Part shown: piece after piece, positions 40,045 through 50,530 of the stretch
How the letters are laid out: the number at the start of each line of letters is the position of its first letter
Numbering within the stretch: position 1 is the stretch's first letter
Source: Thalassotalea sp. 1_MG-2023
GTDB lineage: Bacteria > Pseudomonadota > Gammaproteobacteria > Enterobacterales > Alteromonadaceae
DNA: 64,000 bases
Assembly (NCBI RefSeq): GCF_030546745.1
Contig: NZ_JAUOPD010000003.1
Coordinates: 124,001 to 188,000, forward strand
Reading direction: 5' to 3'
The notes under the pieces: model-generated
Databases searched by the model: none
The model's input: the letters and a program-made list of their open reading frames with translations, nothing else
Told to the model about the DNA's origin: nothing
Program-made: the position numbers and the translations under genes

Positions 40045-41868
40045 ATGCCTGACATTCCTAATAATCATGCACTTGCTATGTTAGTGCTTACTGTGGTTGC
40101 ACTTTATTTTTTCAGGCGTGAAGATATTCCATTAGAAACATCATCGTTAGCGGTATTAGTTGTGCTATGTATGATTTTTACGGTGTTTCCCTTCGATATT
40201 AATGGTCAGCATTTAGAACCATCCTCTTTATTTTTTGGTTTTGGTCATGAAGCCTTAGTGACTGTTTGTGCATTGATGATCATTGGTCATGCCTTAGTAC
40301 GAACAGGCGCTTTAGTACCTGTGGGTAGAAATTTAGCGAAATTGTGGAAAATAAGCCCTGCAATTTCATTGTTGGTAACATTGATCATTGCAGGTGCATT
40401 GAGCGCTTTTGTTAATAATACGCCAATAGTGGTGCTACTTTTACCTATTTTAACCAGCGTTGCCTTACGCACAAAAACAGATACGTCACCCATGTTATTG
40501 CCCATGGGGTTAGCTACGTTAGTAGGCGGAATGACGACAACTATCGGTACTTCCACAAATTTATTAGTCGTGAGTGTGGCGAGTGATATGGGGTTGCCAC
40601 GTATCGGCATGTTTGATTTTAGTTTGCCCGCAATTATTGCCGCTTGTATTGCCATCGCCTATTTATGGTTAATTGCGCCTAAACTGTTACCTCAACGAAA
40701 GGCGTCGTTACCGGATACTTCACCACGATTATTTAGTGCCTATCTTAATATTAATGAAGATAGTGTTGCCAATGGAAAAACCGTTGCAGAATTGTTGAAA
40801 CTTACTGATGATCAAATGAGTATAGAATCAATACAACGCAGCCCCGAATATCGAAACATACGACCATTTCCCGATACGGTGATTAAAGAAGGCGATAGGC
40901 TGCACGTTAAAGATCATCCTGAACAACTAAAAGAGTTTGAGTCTGTTTTACAGGCAACGTTATTTTCAGGCGCACATAAAGTTGATGATGATCACCCTTT
41001 AAAAGCTGAAAAACAAAAGCTTGTTGAAATGGTTGTAATTCAGGCGTCAAACTTAGTGGGTAGAACCTTGAAAGATGTTCAATTTGCTAAACGATACGGT
41101 ATCTCTGTACTTGCTTTACACCGTAATGGTAGTGCCATGGATATTGGCCGTAAAAGTATTGGCAACGTGATAATTCACGCTGGCGATGTGCTTTTGGTGC
41201 AAGGAGATGCAGATCAAGTGGCAGAACTAAAAAGTTCACAAGGGTTCTTAATTATTGATGGCGCGTCAGATTTACCCTATTCGCAAAAAGCCCCCATTGC
41301 TTTATTTGTGTTGTTTTTGGTTGTAGCTGTTGCCGCTATCGGTGTTTTACCCATTGCCATCAGTTCACTCTGCGGCATTTTAGTGTTGCTCATGACCAAG
41401 TGTATCGACTGGAGTGAAGTATCTTCTGCACTCAGTACGCAAGTGATCCTCATTGTCGTTGCGTCTTTAGCGCTAGGCTCTGCAATGATGCAAACCGGCG
41501 GGGCTGACTATATCGCGCAGGTTTTTGTGGCCTTCGCGGTCGATTTACCTCCATGGGGCATTATTGCCTCGTTAATGCTAATGCTTGCTATTATGACGAA
41601 CATTGTCTCAAACAATGCGGCGGCGGTGATAGGCACGCCGATAGCAATCTCAGTAGCCAATCAACTTTCTTTGCCTGTAGAGCCTTTTATTTTAGCGGTA
41701 CTTTTTGGCGCCAACCTAAGTTACGCAACCCCTATGGCTTACAAAACTAATTTACTAGTGATGAATGCTGGTGGTTATCAATTTTCAGATTTCATTCGTG
41801 CTGGCGTACCGTTAATTATTCTAATGTGGGTATCATTATCGTTTCTATTATCTTGGATTTATTTTTAA
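40045..41868 (+). CDS. SLC13-type permease with central TrkA-C domains
   Basis: 607 residues from the ATG at 40045; a GTG at 40009 would add 12, and neither has a good ribosome binding site. Two membrane halves of the citrate/sodium symporter fold carry the paired hairpin motifs VNNTPIVVLLLP and SNNAAAVIGTPIAI. Between them residues ~235-415 form two TrkA-C/RCK-C regulatory domains. Relatives import sulfate, dicarboxylates or other anions with sodium, and some are annotated as sulfur deprivation response regulators. The substrate is not known. Confidence 0.88.
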   Translation: MPDIPNNHALAMLVLTVVALYFFRREDIPLETSSLAVLVVLCMIFTVFPFDINGQHLEPSSLFFGFGHEALVTVCALMIIGHALVRTGALVPVGRNLAKLWKISPAISLLVTLIIAGALSAFVNNTPIVVLLLPILTSVALRTKTDTSPMLLPMGLATLVGGMTTTIGTSTNLLVVSVASDMGLPRIGMFDFSLPAIIAACIAIAYLWLIAPKLLPQRKASLPDTSPRLFSAYLNINEDSVANGKTVAELLKLTDDQMSIESIQRSPEYRNIRPFPDTVIKEGDRLHVKDHPEQLKEFESVLQATLFSGAHKVDDDHPLKAEKQKLVEMVVIQASNLVGRTLKDVQFAKRYGISVLALHRNGSAMDIGRKSIGNVIIHAGDVLLVQGDADQVAELKSSQGFLIIDGASDLPYSQKAPIALFVLFLVVAVAAIGVLPIAISSLCGILVLLMTKCIDWSEVSSALSTQVILIVVASLALGSAMMQTGGADYIAQVFVAFAVDLPPWGIIASLMLMLAIMTNIVSNNAAAVIGTPIAISVANQLSLPVEPFILAVLFGANLSYATPMAYKTNLLVMNAGGYQFSDFIRAGVPLIILMWVSLSFLLSWIYF

Positions 41869-41967
41869 TCATTCGTCTGTGATTTTGGTATATTCAGCTT
41901 TCAACTTCAGTGTTTAGCCTCAGTAACGGTGGCAGTAAAATAATTTGAGGTTATGCATAAATTTGTC

Positions 41968-41981
41968 TTGATCTAGATCAA
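41968..41981. promoter_or_regulatory. FNR/ANR-type binding site
   Basis: TTGATCTAGATCAA is an exact TTGAT-N4-ATCAA consensus, 50 bases before the GbsR-type gene and its cydAB genes. It suggests oxygen-dependent control of this oxidase locus. Confidence 0.75.
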
Positions 41982-41996
41982 GTTCCATTCTAAAAT

Positions 41997-42029
41997 TCTA
42001 AACGTTCAGAAATTATTGAAAGTTTAGAA
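41997..42029. promoter_or_regulatory. Palindromic operator before the GbsR-type gene
   Basis: Perfect 8-bp arms TTCTAAAC (41996-42003) and GTTTAGAA (42022-42029), with inner TTCA/TGAA, ending just before the ATG at 42031. It overlaps the ribosome binding region, so it is a candidate autoregulatory site. Confidence 0.5.
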
Positions 42030-42030
42030 G

Positions 42031-42582
42031 ATGAAGTTATCTCCTCGGATAGAAAGTTTTGTAATGCACTGTGGTGAAATGGGTAGCCGATGGGGTTTTA
42101 ATCGCACCATCGGCCAAATAATGGGTTTGCTTGTCATGAGTGAACAGGCGTTATCAGCTAACGAGATAGGCGAAACGCTCAGTATCTCTCGCGGCAATGT
42201 AAGTATGGGCATCAAAGAACTGCAATCTTGGCGGCTTGTGAACGTACAACATATTGCCGGTGATCGTAAAGACTATTACTTACCTTCGGGCAGTATATGG
42301 GAACTTGCAAATCGCATTTTTGAAGAACGAAGCAAACGTGAAATCGATCCAACCTTATCGTTGCTGCGTGATTCGTTGCTTGATGAACCATCTAATCAAC
42401 ATGAAGAATATGCTTTACAACAGATGGATGAAATTCATGATTTATTAGAAACATTAACTAAATGGGCGCGAGAGTTACAAAGTGTTAGCCCAGAAAAATT
42501 AACTACCCTAATGAAGCTTGGTTCAGGTGTGGTAAAAATGCTTGATTTTAAAGATAAGGTTGTAAAGTCGAGTAAACACTAG
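42031..42582 (+). CDS. GbsR/MarR family transcriptional regulator
   Basis: 183 residues. A winged helix-turn-helix (ALSANEIGETLSISRGNVSM) followed by a helical dimer region rich in Leu and Glu, which fits the GbsR branch of MarR regulators. It lies 147 bases upstream of cydA on the same strand, behind an FNR box and a palindrome. The context suggests control of the bd oxidase genes. Effector unknown. Confidence 0.86.
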   Translation: MKLSPRIESFVMHCGEMGSRWGFNRTIGQIMGLLVMSEQALSANEIGETLSISRGNVSMGIKELQSWRLVNVQHIAGDRKDYYLPSGSIWELANRIFEERSKREIDPTLSLLRDSLLDEPSNQHEEYALQQMDEIHDLLETLTKWARELQSVSPEKLTTLMKLGSGVVKMLDFKDKVVKSSKH

Positions 42583-42650
42583 AGGGGGTTGCTCTTTCGA
42601 GATTAAATTTTGTTTGAACTAAACGAGAAAGATCAACAAGCCCTAACTTC
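42580..42650. repeat. Dispersed repeat, copy 2, with imperfect inverted ends
   Basis: The left arm (TAGAGGGGGTTGCTCTTTCG, 42580-42599) and right arm (GAAAGATCAACAAGCCCTA, 42626-42644) are imperfect inverted repeats about 25 bases apart. The left arm matches the sequence at 23402-23430. Size and inverted ends suggest a small non-coding mobile element (MITE) relic; it lies between the regulator stop and cydA. Confidence 0.5.
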
Positions 42651-42729
42651 CTATAATTGATTATACTTTTAGTGCAATAACAATATTGTGCTACGGGCTT
42701 ACTCACGCCAAATTTGGCAGAGGTATATT

Positions 42730-44106
42730 ATGTTAGAGACAGAAATGCTGTCGCGTATTCAGTTTGCGCTTAATATTAGTTTTCATATTCTTTTTCCGAC
42801 CATCACCATTGCGTTATGCTGGTTTCTTGTGTTCTTTAAAGTTCGCTATGACCAAACACAACATCCTGTGTGGATGCGAGCCTATCGTTTTTGGGTAAAA
42901 GTGTTCGCACTTACGTTTGCCTTAGGGGTGGTAAGTGGTATTACCATGTCGTTTCAGTTTGGCACGAATTGGCCGGGCTATATGGAAAAAGTGGGCAATA
43001 TTGCAGGCCCACTGTTGGGTTACGAAGTATTAACGGCCTTCTTTTTAGAGGCAACCTTTCTCGGCATTATGCTTTTCGGCATGAAAAAGGTCTCTGCCAA
43101 AGTACATACCTTTGCAACGATAGTTGTTGCCATTGGCACAACATTATCTGCGTTTTGGATTTTAAGTTTAAATTCTTGGATGCATACGCCAACAGGCTTT
43201 GAAATAAGAGACGGGGTTGTGTTTCCTGTTGATTGGTTCGCCGTTATTTTCAATCCTTCATTTCCTTATCGATTCTTTCATATGATGATTGCGTCTGGGC
43301 TTACCGCCTCATTTTTAGTGGCAGGGTTAAGCGCATACCGCCTATTGCTGGGGGATGAAAAGCAAGCGCCTAAGCTGACGTTAAAGGTGGGTTTAACCGT
43401 TGCAGTGATATTGGCCCCCTTACAAGCATTCGTTGGTGATTTACATGGTTTAAATACATTCGAACATCAACCGCAAAAAGTAGCAGCGATGGAAGGAGCG
43501 TGGGAAACGGGTACAAATGCACCGCTTTTGTTATTCGCTATTCCTGATGAAGAAACTCGTACTAACAGTTATGAATTAGGTATACCAAATTTAGCCAGTT
43601 GGATTTTAACCCATAAAGCAGATGGGGAAATTAAAGGCTTAAATGACTTTATTGACAACCATCCACCAGTAAAACCTGTGTTTTATGGCTTTCGTGTCAT
43701 GGTGGGTATGGGCTTGCTCATGATTTTAGTCGCATGGCTTGCCCGTTTTCAATTATACAAGCAGCAAAAGGTATCAAAGGGTTTATTAAAGGTACTTGTG
43801 TGGATGAGTTTTTCTGGCTGGATTGCAACGCTTGCAGGTTGGTATGTCACAGAAATTGGCCGTCAACCTTATTTAGTCAGTGGTATATTAACGGTGAAAG
43901 AGGCCGTCACTGATATAGCAGCTGAAAATGTTGTGATAAGTTTAACGATGTATGTCGTGGTCTATTTGTGTTTACTCGTAGCATACCTACATACCATTTT
44001 CTTATTGGCGAAGCGTGCCGTGAAGGTGGAAGAATTTGAGAACGAGGAGTTAACCAATGTAACTTCTCCTTACCGTGAAGATGAATGGGAGAATAATCAT
44101 GTTTGA
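42730..44106 (+). CDS. cydA: Cytochrome bd-type quinol oxidase subunit I, short Q-loop (CIO type)
   Basis: 458 residues from the ATG at 42730, with AGAGG upstream; the 14 extra in-frame residues before it lack a ribosome binding site. Subunit I of a membrane quinol oxidase reducing oxygen to water. Heme ligands: His19 in NISFHILFP (same number as in E. coli CydA), His in YRFFHMM, Met in FRVMVGMG. GWYVTEIGRQPY is the family motif. It is shorter than E. coli CydA (522) because the Q-loop is short, as in cyanide-insensitive oxidases (CioA). Its end overlaps cydB. Confidence 0.95.
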   Translation: MLETEMLSRIQFALNISFHILFPTITIALCWFLVFFKVRYDQTQHPVWMRAYRFWVKVFALTFALGVVSGITMSFQFGTNWPGYMEKVGNIAGPLLGYEVLTAFFLEATFLGIMLFGMKKVSAKVHTFATIVVAIGTTLSAFWILSLNSWMHTPTGFEIRDGVVFPVDWFAVIFNPSFPYRFFHMMIASGLTASFLVAGLSAYRLLLGDEKQAPKLTLKVGLTVAVILAPLQAFVGDLHGLNTFEHQPQKVAAMEGAWETGTNAPLLLFAIPDEETRTNSYELGIPNLASWILTHKADGEIKGLNDFIDNHPPVKPVFYGFRVMVGMGLLMILVAWLARFQLYKQQKVSKGLLKVLVWMSFSGWIATLAGWYVTEIGRQPYLVSGILTVKEAVTDIAAENVVISLTMYVVVYLCLLVAYLHTIFLLAKRAVKVEEFENEELTNVTSPYREDEWENNHV

Positions 44107-45097
44107 TCAACAATCGCTTGCCGTTATTTTTGTAAGCTTAATGGCATTATCAACGCTATTGTATGTGATATTAGATGGTTATGATCTTGGTGTTGGAATG
44201 TTGTTACCGATAGAAAAAAAGGAACATGCCGACACCATGATAGCGTCAATAGGGCCATTTTGGGATGCAAATGAAACCTGGTTAGTATTCGCGGTTGGAT
44301 TATTATTAATTGCTTTTCCTGCAGCGTATAATTTGATTTTAAAAGCGTTGTATCTACCTAGTGTTGTGATGTTAATTGGCTTGATCTTGCGCGGTGTTGC
44401 TTTTGATTTTAGAGCAAAAGCGGCTGTGTCGCATCGAAAAACGTGGGATAAAACCTTTAAAGCAGGGTCATTTATTGCGGCTTTGTCTCAGGGCTATATA
44501 CTCGGCATTTATGTAACCGGCTTTGAGCAGTCTTGGATGGCAACATGTTTTGCGATAATGAGCGCTTTTGGTGTGGCTTGCGCGTATATGCTAATTGGCG
44601 CTTGCTGGCTAGTGATGAAAACAAATGGTGAGTTACAACAAACAGCTATTAAGTATGCTCAGCGTTGTGTGGCTATTACCTTTATTGGTGTGGTATTAGT
44701 ATCTGGTTTAAATCTGTGGGTTAACCCAGAAGTTTATGAAAAGTGGTTTACCTGGCCTTATGGTTTGTTTTTATTACCAATTCCAATGGTCTGCTGTATT
44801 GCTTTTTTTCTTTGCTTTAATGTACTTAGACATTTGAAAAAAATGCCAGAACATGGCTCAGGGTTACCTTTTTTTATAACAGTGTTTATTTTTACATTAA
44901 GTTTTTTTGGCTTAAGCTTTAGCTTTTTCCCTGACATTGTACCTAATCAGTTAACCATTTGGCAGTCTGTTGCTGCACCAGAGTCACTTAACTTTATACT
45001 GTGGGGTGCGTTCATCGTTGTACCAACTATTTTAGCTTATACCATCTATTCGTATCGTGTTTTTTGGGGAAAAGCAGATGAACTCAACTATTACTAA
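44099..45097 (+). CDS. cydB: Cytochrome bd-type quinol oxidase subunit II
   Basis: 332 residues from the ATG at 44099, overlapping cydA by eight bases; GGGAG precedes it. A multi-helix membrane subunit with the family blocks LDGYDLGVGMLLP, GPFWDANETWLVF and SQGYILGIYVTGFEQS. It pairs with CydA. No recognisable CydX-type small subunit follows: a 38-codon frame starting inside the cydB end (45078) is not hydrophobic. An intrinsic terminator closes the unit at 45241-45269. Confidence 0.95.
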   Translation: MFDQQSLAVIFVSLMALSTLLYVILDGYDLGVGMLLPIEKKEHADTMIASIGPFWDANETWLVFAVGLLLIAFPAAYNLILKALYLPSVVMLIGLILRGVAFDFRAKAAVSHRKTWDKTFKAGSFIAALSQGYILGIYVTGFEQSWMATCFAIMSAFGVACAYMLIGACWLVMKTNGELQQTAIKYAQRCVAITFIGVVLVSGLNLWVNPEVYEKWFTWPYGLFLLPIPMVCCIAFFLCFNVLRHLKKMPEHGSGLPFFITVFIFTLSFFGLSFSFFPDIVPNQLTIWQSVAAPESLNFILWGAFIVVPTILAYTIYSYRVFWGKADELNYY

Positions 45098-45240
45098 GAC
45101 GAATGGACTTTTTATTGAGACGATAACAAGGTTAAATACTTATGTTATTGATTACCTAGTTGGTTCAATCAAACTTGATTGCACTACTCAATAATGTAGA
45201 TCTTTTGTTCTTTTTAGATCTGTAATTTCTCTTTTTATAC

Positions 45241-45269
45241 AGGGCATTTTTTAATGCTCTGTTTTTTTA
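45241..45269 (+). terminator. Rho-independent terminator of cydAB
   Basis: Eight-pair stem AGGGCATT/AATGCTCT (one G-T pair), loop TTTT, followed by a seven-T run. Confidence 0.85.
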
Positions 45270-45371
45270 TCACCTTTCAAAAGACAATCATCAACAATAT
45301 TAGTGTTTGTAAATGAACGATTGATCTCGAAAGACTATTAGCACATCGTTATACTGTCTCAAAGCACATAA

Positions 45372-46535
<1,164 letters not shown>

Positions 46536-46544
46536 GGAGCGTAC

Positions 46545-47378
46545 ATGGAACAAATCAGTCAAGCAAAAGTGTGTGAAGGTATTCATCAGCAATTTTCACA
46601 CTTTTCAACTTCCTTGCAGTGTACTATGCGTTTGGCGATATTTTTACCGCCTAACGCTAATGCAGATAAACCTGTGCCGGTCATTTACTGGCTCTCAGGG
46701 CTAACCTGTACCGATGAAAACTTTATGCAAAAAGCAGGCGCCTTTAAAAAAGCAGCAGAACTTGGCGTTGCTATTGTTGCACCTGATACGAGTCCACGTG
46801 GCGAGAATGTGGCTAATGATGATGCCTATGACTTAGGACAAGGAGCTGGATTTTACGTAAATGCTACGCAATCTCCTTGGTCTGAACATTACCAAATGTA
46901 TGATTATATAGTGTCTGAGTTGCCGCAACTGATCGAACAAAACTTTCCTGTTACTGATAAACGTTCAATTGCGGGGCATAGCATGGGCGGACATGGTGCT
47001 TTAGTCATTGGTTTGCGTAACCAAAATCAATACCAGTGTATTTCAGCGTTTAGTCCGATTACGAACCCGTCACAATGCCCATGGGGTGAGAAAGCGTTCT
47101 CGGCTTATTTAGGTGACAATAAAAACGATTGGTTATCTTATGATGCTTGTCATTTACTGGCTCAAGCAAAATCAACACTTCCGATATTAGTGGATCAAGG
47201 TGATGCGGATAACTTTCTTGTTGAACAATTAAAACCTAAAAACCTTCAGCGTGCAGCTCAGCAACATGGCTCTGCATTAGAGCTTAGGATGCGGGCTGGC
47301 TATGATCATAGCTATTATTTTATCTCAAGTTTTATTGATGAGCATTTAGCGTTTCATCATCGTTGTTTACAAAAATAG
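46545..47378 (+). CDS. frmB: S-formylglutathione hydrolase
   Basis: 277 residues, alpha/beta hydrolase (esterase D family). Nucleophile in GHSMGGHGAL; blocks YWLSGLTCTDENF and APDTSPRG are typical. It hydrolyses the FrmA product to formate and glutathione, completing formaldehyde detoxification. AAGGAGC ribosome binding site lies in the nine-base gap after frmA. A CGCACC/GGTGCG hairpin at 47384-47400 follows. Confidence 0.95.
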   Translation: MEQISQAKVCEGIHQQFSHFSTSLQCTMRLAIFLPPNANADKPVPVIYWLSGLTCTDENFMQKAGAFKKAAELGVAIVAPDTSPRGENVANDDAYDLGQGAGFYVNATQSPWSEHYQMYDYIVSELPQLIEQNFPVTDKRSIAGHSMGGHGALVIGLRNQNQYQCISAFSPITNPSQCPWGEKAFSAYLGDNKNDWLSYDACHLLAQAKSTLPILVDQGDADNFLVEQLKPKNLQRAAQQHGSALELRMRAGYDHSYYFISSFIDEHLAFHHRCLQK

Positions 47379-47383
47379 CAGGA

Positions 47384-47407
47384 CGCACCTTTTTGGTGCG
47401 CCTTTGC
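47384..47407 (+). terminator. Hairpin after frmB
   Basis: Six-pair GC-rich stem CGCACC/GGTGCG with a five-T loop, ending in CCTTTGCGTT. The T-run is poor but the position fits termination of frmAB. Confidence 0.5.
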
Positions 47408-47561
47408 GTTAAAACTAATCAACTTATCATACGACTCTTGCGCTAAGGTGTTTTGTAACAAACTAATATATCATTAAATAACAACAAGATATTCTAAATT
47501 TTCTCTGTATGCTTGATTTGGCACAAGAGTTGAAATGAATACGATAATGTAGGATATATTT

Positions 47562-48443
47562 ATGGACAAAATGCTCAGCGAATTTATTACCAAACACAAA
47601 CTATCTGATGCGTTTCAAGAAACCGCATTACAGTTTTATGTGCCATTAGCAAGTACGTTACTTGAGCGTATTAATCGTGGTGAATCACCTTTATTTGTTG
47701 GTATTAATGGCTGTCAAGGTAGTGGTAAGTCAACCATGTGCGCGTTTATAGCTGAGTATTTAGCGAACAACTTCAATGTGAAAGTGGTGAACCTATCACT
47801 TGATGATTTTTACCTATCAAAGAGAGCGAGAAAGTCACTCGCAGAACAAATACACCCCTTACTAAATACCCGCGGCGTGCCTGGTACCCATGATATTGAC
47901 TTATTATCTAGAACGTTATTGGCATTAAAACAAGGCCATTCTGGTGTGCAAACACCTGCGTTCGACAAGGCCATAGATGATGTTAAATATGTGGCGCAGT
48001 GGGAGTATGTGAAAGACCAACCTGATTTAGTACTTCTTGAAGGCTGGTGTTGGGGGGTAATGGGGCAAGACAGTACAGCGTTAAGCTTTGCAATTAATCA
48101 GCTAGAACACACTAAAGATGAACAATGTGTTTGGCGTGAGTATGTGAATAACCAATTAATGGATAATTATCAACCGCTGTATCCATTGTTTGATTATTGG
48201 GTGATGTTGGCTGCACCGTCATTTAATGCGGTGTATCAGTGGCGTTTAGAGCAAGAAAATAAACTGGCGGCCACTACCGAAGAGACTAATAACCATATCA
48301 TGTCTTCAGATCAGATTAGTCAGTTCATTCAGTACTTTCAACGTTTAACCGAACACGGTTTAGCAACACTTCCGCAGCGAGTGAATTACCTGCTAACGCT
48401 TGATCATAACCGGCAAGTTAAACAAGTGGTTATAGGCGATTAA
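47562..48443 (+). CDS. Probable glycerate kinase (P-loop, GLYK/YggC type)
   Basis: 293 residues. P-loop GCQGSGKST at 50-58, then LSLDDFYL and NTRGVPGTHDIDLL, the signature of plant and fungal D-glycerate 3-kinase and E. coli YggC; LLEGWCWG follows. It should phosphorylate D-glycerate to 3-phosphoglycerate. In this operon it would recapture the glycerate released by the glucosylglycerate phosphorylase. TAGGA ribosome binding site. The phosphatase gene starts one base after its stop. Confidence 0.85.
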   Translation: MDKMLSEFITKHKLSDAFQETALQFYVPLASTLLERINRGESPLFVGINGCQGSGKSTMCAFIAEYLANNFNVKVVNLSLDDFYLSKRARKSLAEQIHPLLNTRGVPGTHDIDLLSRTLLALKQGHSGVQTPAFDKAIDDVKYVAQWEYVKDQPDLVLLEGWCWGVMGQDSTALSFAINQLEHTKDEQCVWREYVNNQLMDNYQPLYPLFDYWVMLAAPSFNAVYQWRLEQENKLAATTEETNNHIMSSDQISQFIQYFQRLTEHGLATLPQRVNYLLTLDHNRQVKQVVIGD

Positions 48444-48444
48444 T

Positions 48445-49290
48445 ATGAAAAATACTTACTTAATATTTAGCGATCTAGATGGCACGTTACTAGATCATGA
48501 AACCTATAGTTGGCAGGCTGCTAAACCAACGTTATCGGCATTAAAGGCGGCTGATATTCCGCTTATATTAAACACCAGTAAAACCTTTGTTGAATTAGAA
48601 AAACTACGAAATGATCTCGCATTGTCTACACCATTTATTGTTGAAAATGGTGCTGCTATTTATATCCCTATTAATTACTTTGATAAACAACCAGAAGATG
48701 CTTTTCAACAAGGGGATTATTGGGTTAAAACATTTTGTCAGCCAAGAAGTTATTGGCTTTCATTACTGAAAAATGTGGCATTTGAGTATCAACAGTATTT
48801 TACTGGTTTTTCTCAGTTGACGGTGCAAGAACTCATCGCGCTTACTCACTTAACCGAGCAACAAGCAAAAAGTGCATTACAGCGAGAATTTAGTGAGCCG
48901 CTTCATTGGTGTGGTACAGATAAACAACGTAATACTTTCATCGACTTGATGTCAGATTACGGTGCAAATGTGTTGCAGGGAGGTCGTTTTTTACATATCA
49001 GTGGCGCTTGCGATAAAGGGCTTGCACAACATTGGCTTGCGGAAAGATATCGCGAACAATACCCCGCTTCTGATATTACGACTATTGCGCTAGGCGATAG
49101 TAATAATGATGTTGCCATGCTTGAAACGGCAGATATTGCCGTACAAATTCGATCACCTAAACATGGTTTTCCTGTTTTAGAACGACAGTCTAAAGCGATT
49201 CAAAGCGACGAATATGGCCCGAAAGGTTGGGCTGAAACATTAACGCATTTACTTCCTTTTATTCATCATCACGAGGTGCAACATGGCTGA
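48445..49290 (+). CDS. HAD-IIB phosphatase, mannosyl/glucosyl-3-phosphoglycerate phosphatase type
   Basis: 281 residues. HAD motif I FSDLDGTLLD (nucleophile Asp10), motif II in NTSKT, a cap domain and motif IV in GDSNNDVAML. The family is mannosyl-3-phosphoglycerate phosphatase; paired here with a GpgS-type synthase it most likely removes phosphate from glucosyl-3-phosphoglycerate to yield glucosylglycerate. The next gene overlaps its end by eight bases. Confidence 0.88.
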   Translation: MKNTYLIFSDLDGTLLDHETYSWQAAKPTLSALKAADIPLILNTSKTFVELEKLRNDLALSTPFIVENGAAIYIPINYFDKQPEDAFQQGDYWVKTFCQPRSYWLSLLKNVAFEYQQYFTGFSQLTVQELIALTHLTEQQAKSALQREFSEPLHWCGTDKQRNTFIDLMSDYGANVLQGGRFLHISGACDKGLAQHWLAERYREQYPASDITTIALGDSNNDVAMLETADIAVQIRSPKHGFPVLERQSKAIQSDEYGPKGWAETLTHLLPFIHHHEVQHG

Positions 49291-50530
49291 TTTTTATCAA
49301 AATGGTACGGTAACAACGTTACATAACTTAGGGCAACGTGATCAAGAAAGCCTAGAACAAGAGCTATTGGCGTTTTCAAAGAAAAGACCATTAGGGTTGA
49401 TTTTACCGTCACTTTATTCTGAACTTGAAGGTAAAGCATTGCCTGAAATTATTGATAATATTGCACAAGTTCCTTATCTATCTGAAATTGTGATTGGTTT
49501 AGATCGCGCTGACGAAACGCAATATCGCTCTGCGTTGAAATTTTTTGGTGAGCTACCACAACATCATAAGGTGTTGTGGAATGATGGGCCAAGGCTTCGT
49601 GCCCTTGATGCCAAGCTTGAAGCTCTTGGCTTAGCGCCTAAAGAAATGGGTAAAGGGCGCAATGTCTGGTACTGCATGGGTTACGTATTGGCGTCGGGCA
49701 AGTCTGAATCTGTTGCTTTGCACGATTGTGATATTTTAACTTACGATCGTCAATTATTAGCTCGACTACTCTACCCTGTGGCCAATCCACTCTTTAATTA
49801 TGAATTTTGTAAAGGTTTCTATGCGCGGGTAGCAGACGGCAAAGTTAACGGACGTGTTTCACGACTATTAGTGACTCCACTTCTTAAAGCATTAAAGAAA
49901 ACTGTTGGTCATAACGAATATTTAGAATACATGGATAGCTTCTTATACCCACTAGCAGGTGAGTTTTCCTTTAGGCGCGATGTGTTAAACGACTTACGCA
50001 TTCCAAGTGATTGGGGTTTAGAAATAGGGGTATTATCTGAAATGCACCGTAATTTTTCGTCTAACCGATTATGCCAAGTTGATATTGCGCAAACATACGA
50101 CCATAAGCATCAAGATTTATCGTTAGATAATGCCAATGCCGGGTTATCTAAAATGTCAGTTGATATCAGTAAAGCGTTAATACGCAAACTGGCAACACAA
50201 GGTGAAACCTTTACTGCCGAAACTATTCGTACCCTTAAAGCAACGTATTACCGTATAGCATTAGATTATGTGGAAACTTATCGCAATGACGCAGTAATGA
50301 ATGGCTTAACGCTAGATATTCACACAGAAGAAAAGGCGGTTGAAATGTTTGCGATGAATATTATGACCGCAGGACAAACGTTTTTAGAAAACCCAATGGA
50401 TACACCGTTTATTCCTTCATGGAATCGTGTGGTTAGTGCAATGCCAGATGTGTTAGAGCAATTAAAAACCGCGGTTGAATTAGATAACGAAGAATTTTCT
50501 CAGGGGTCTATACATGGTAAATGCGCTTGA
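49283..50530 (+). CDS. gpgS: Glucosyl-3-phosphoglycerate synthase (GT81)
   Basis: 415 residues, GT-A fold. Metal and nucleotide-sugar binding DCD at 148-150, and the phosphoglycerate loop region GKGRNVW at 123-129. It transfers glucose from an NDP-glucose to 3-phosphoglycerate, the first step of glucosylglycerate synthesis. A long C-terminal helical part follows. It overlaps both neighbours (8 and 17 bases), which indicates a tightly coupled operon. Confidence 0.9.
   Translation: MADFYQNGTVTTLHNLGQRDQESLEQELLAFSKKRPLGLILPSLYSELEGKALPEIIDNIAQVPYLSEIVIGLDRADETQYRSALKFFGELPQHHKVLWNDGPRLRALDAKLEALGLAPKEMGKGRNVWYCMGYVLASGKSESVALHDCDILTYDRQLLARLLYPVANPLFNYEFCKGFYARVADGKVNGRVSRLLVTPLLKALKKTVGHNEYLEYMDSFLYPLAGEFSFRRDVLNDLRIPSDWGLEIGVLSEMHRNFSSNRLCQVDIAQTYDHKHQDLSLDNANAGLSKMSVDISKALIRKLATQGETFTAETIRTLKATYYRIALDYVETYRNDAVMNGLTLDIHTEEKAVEMFAMNIMTAGQTFLENPMDTPFIPSWNRVVSAMPDVLEQLKTAVELDNEEFSQGSIHGKCA

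Noticed and set aside
45078-45194. 38-codon frame overlapping the cydB end, considered as CydX/CioX
   Set aside because: CydX-type subunits are one hydrophobic helix; this product is polar and has none of their motifs.
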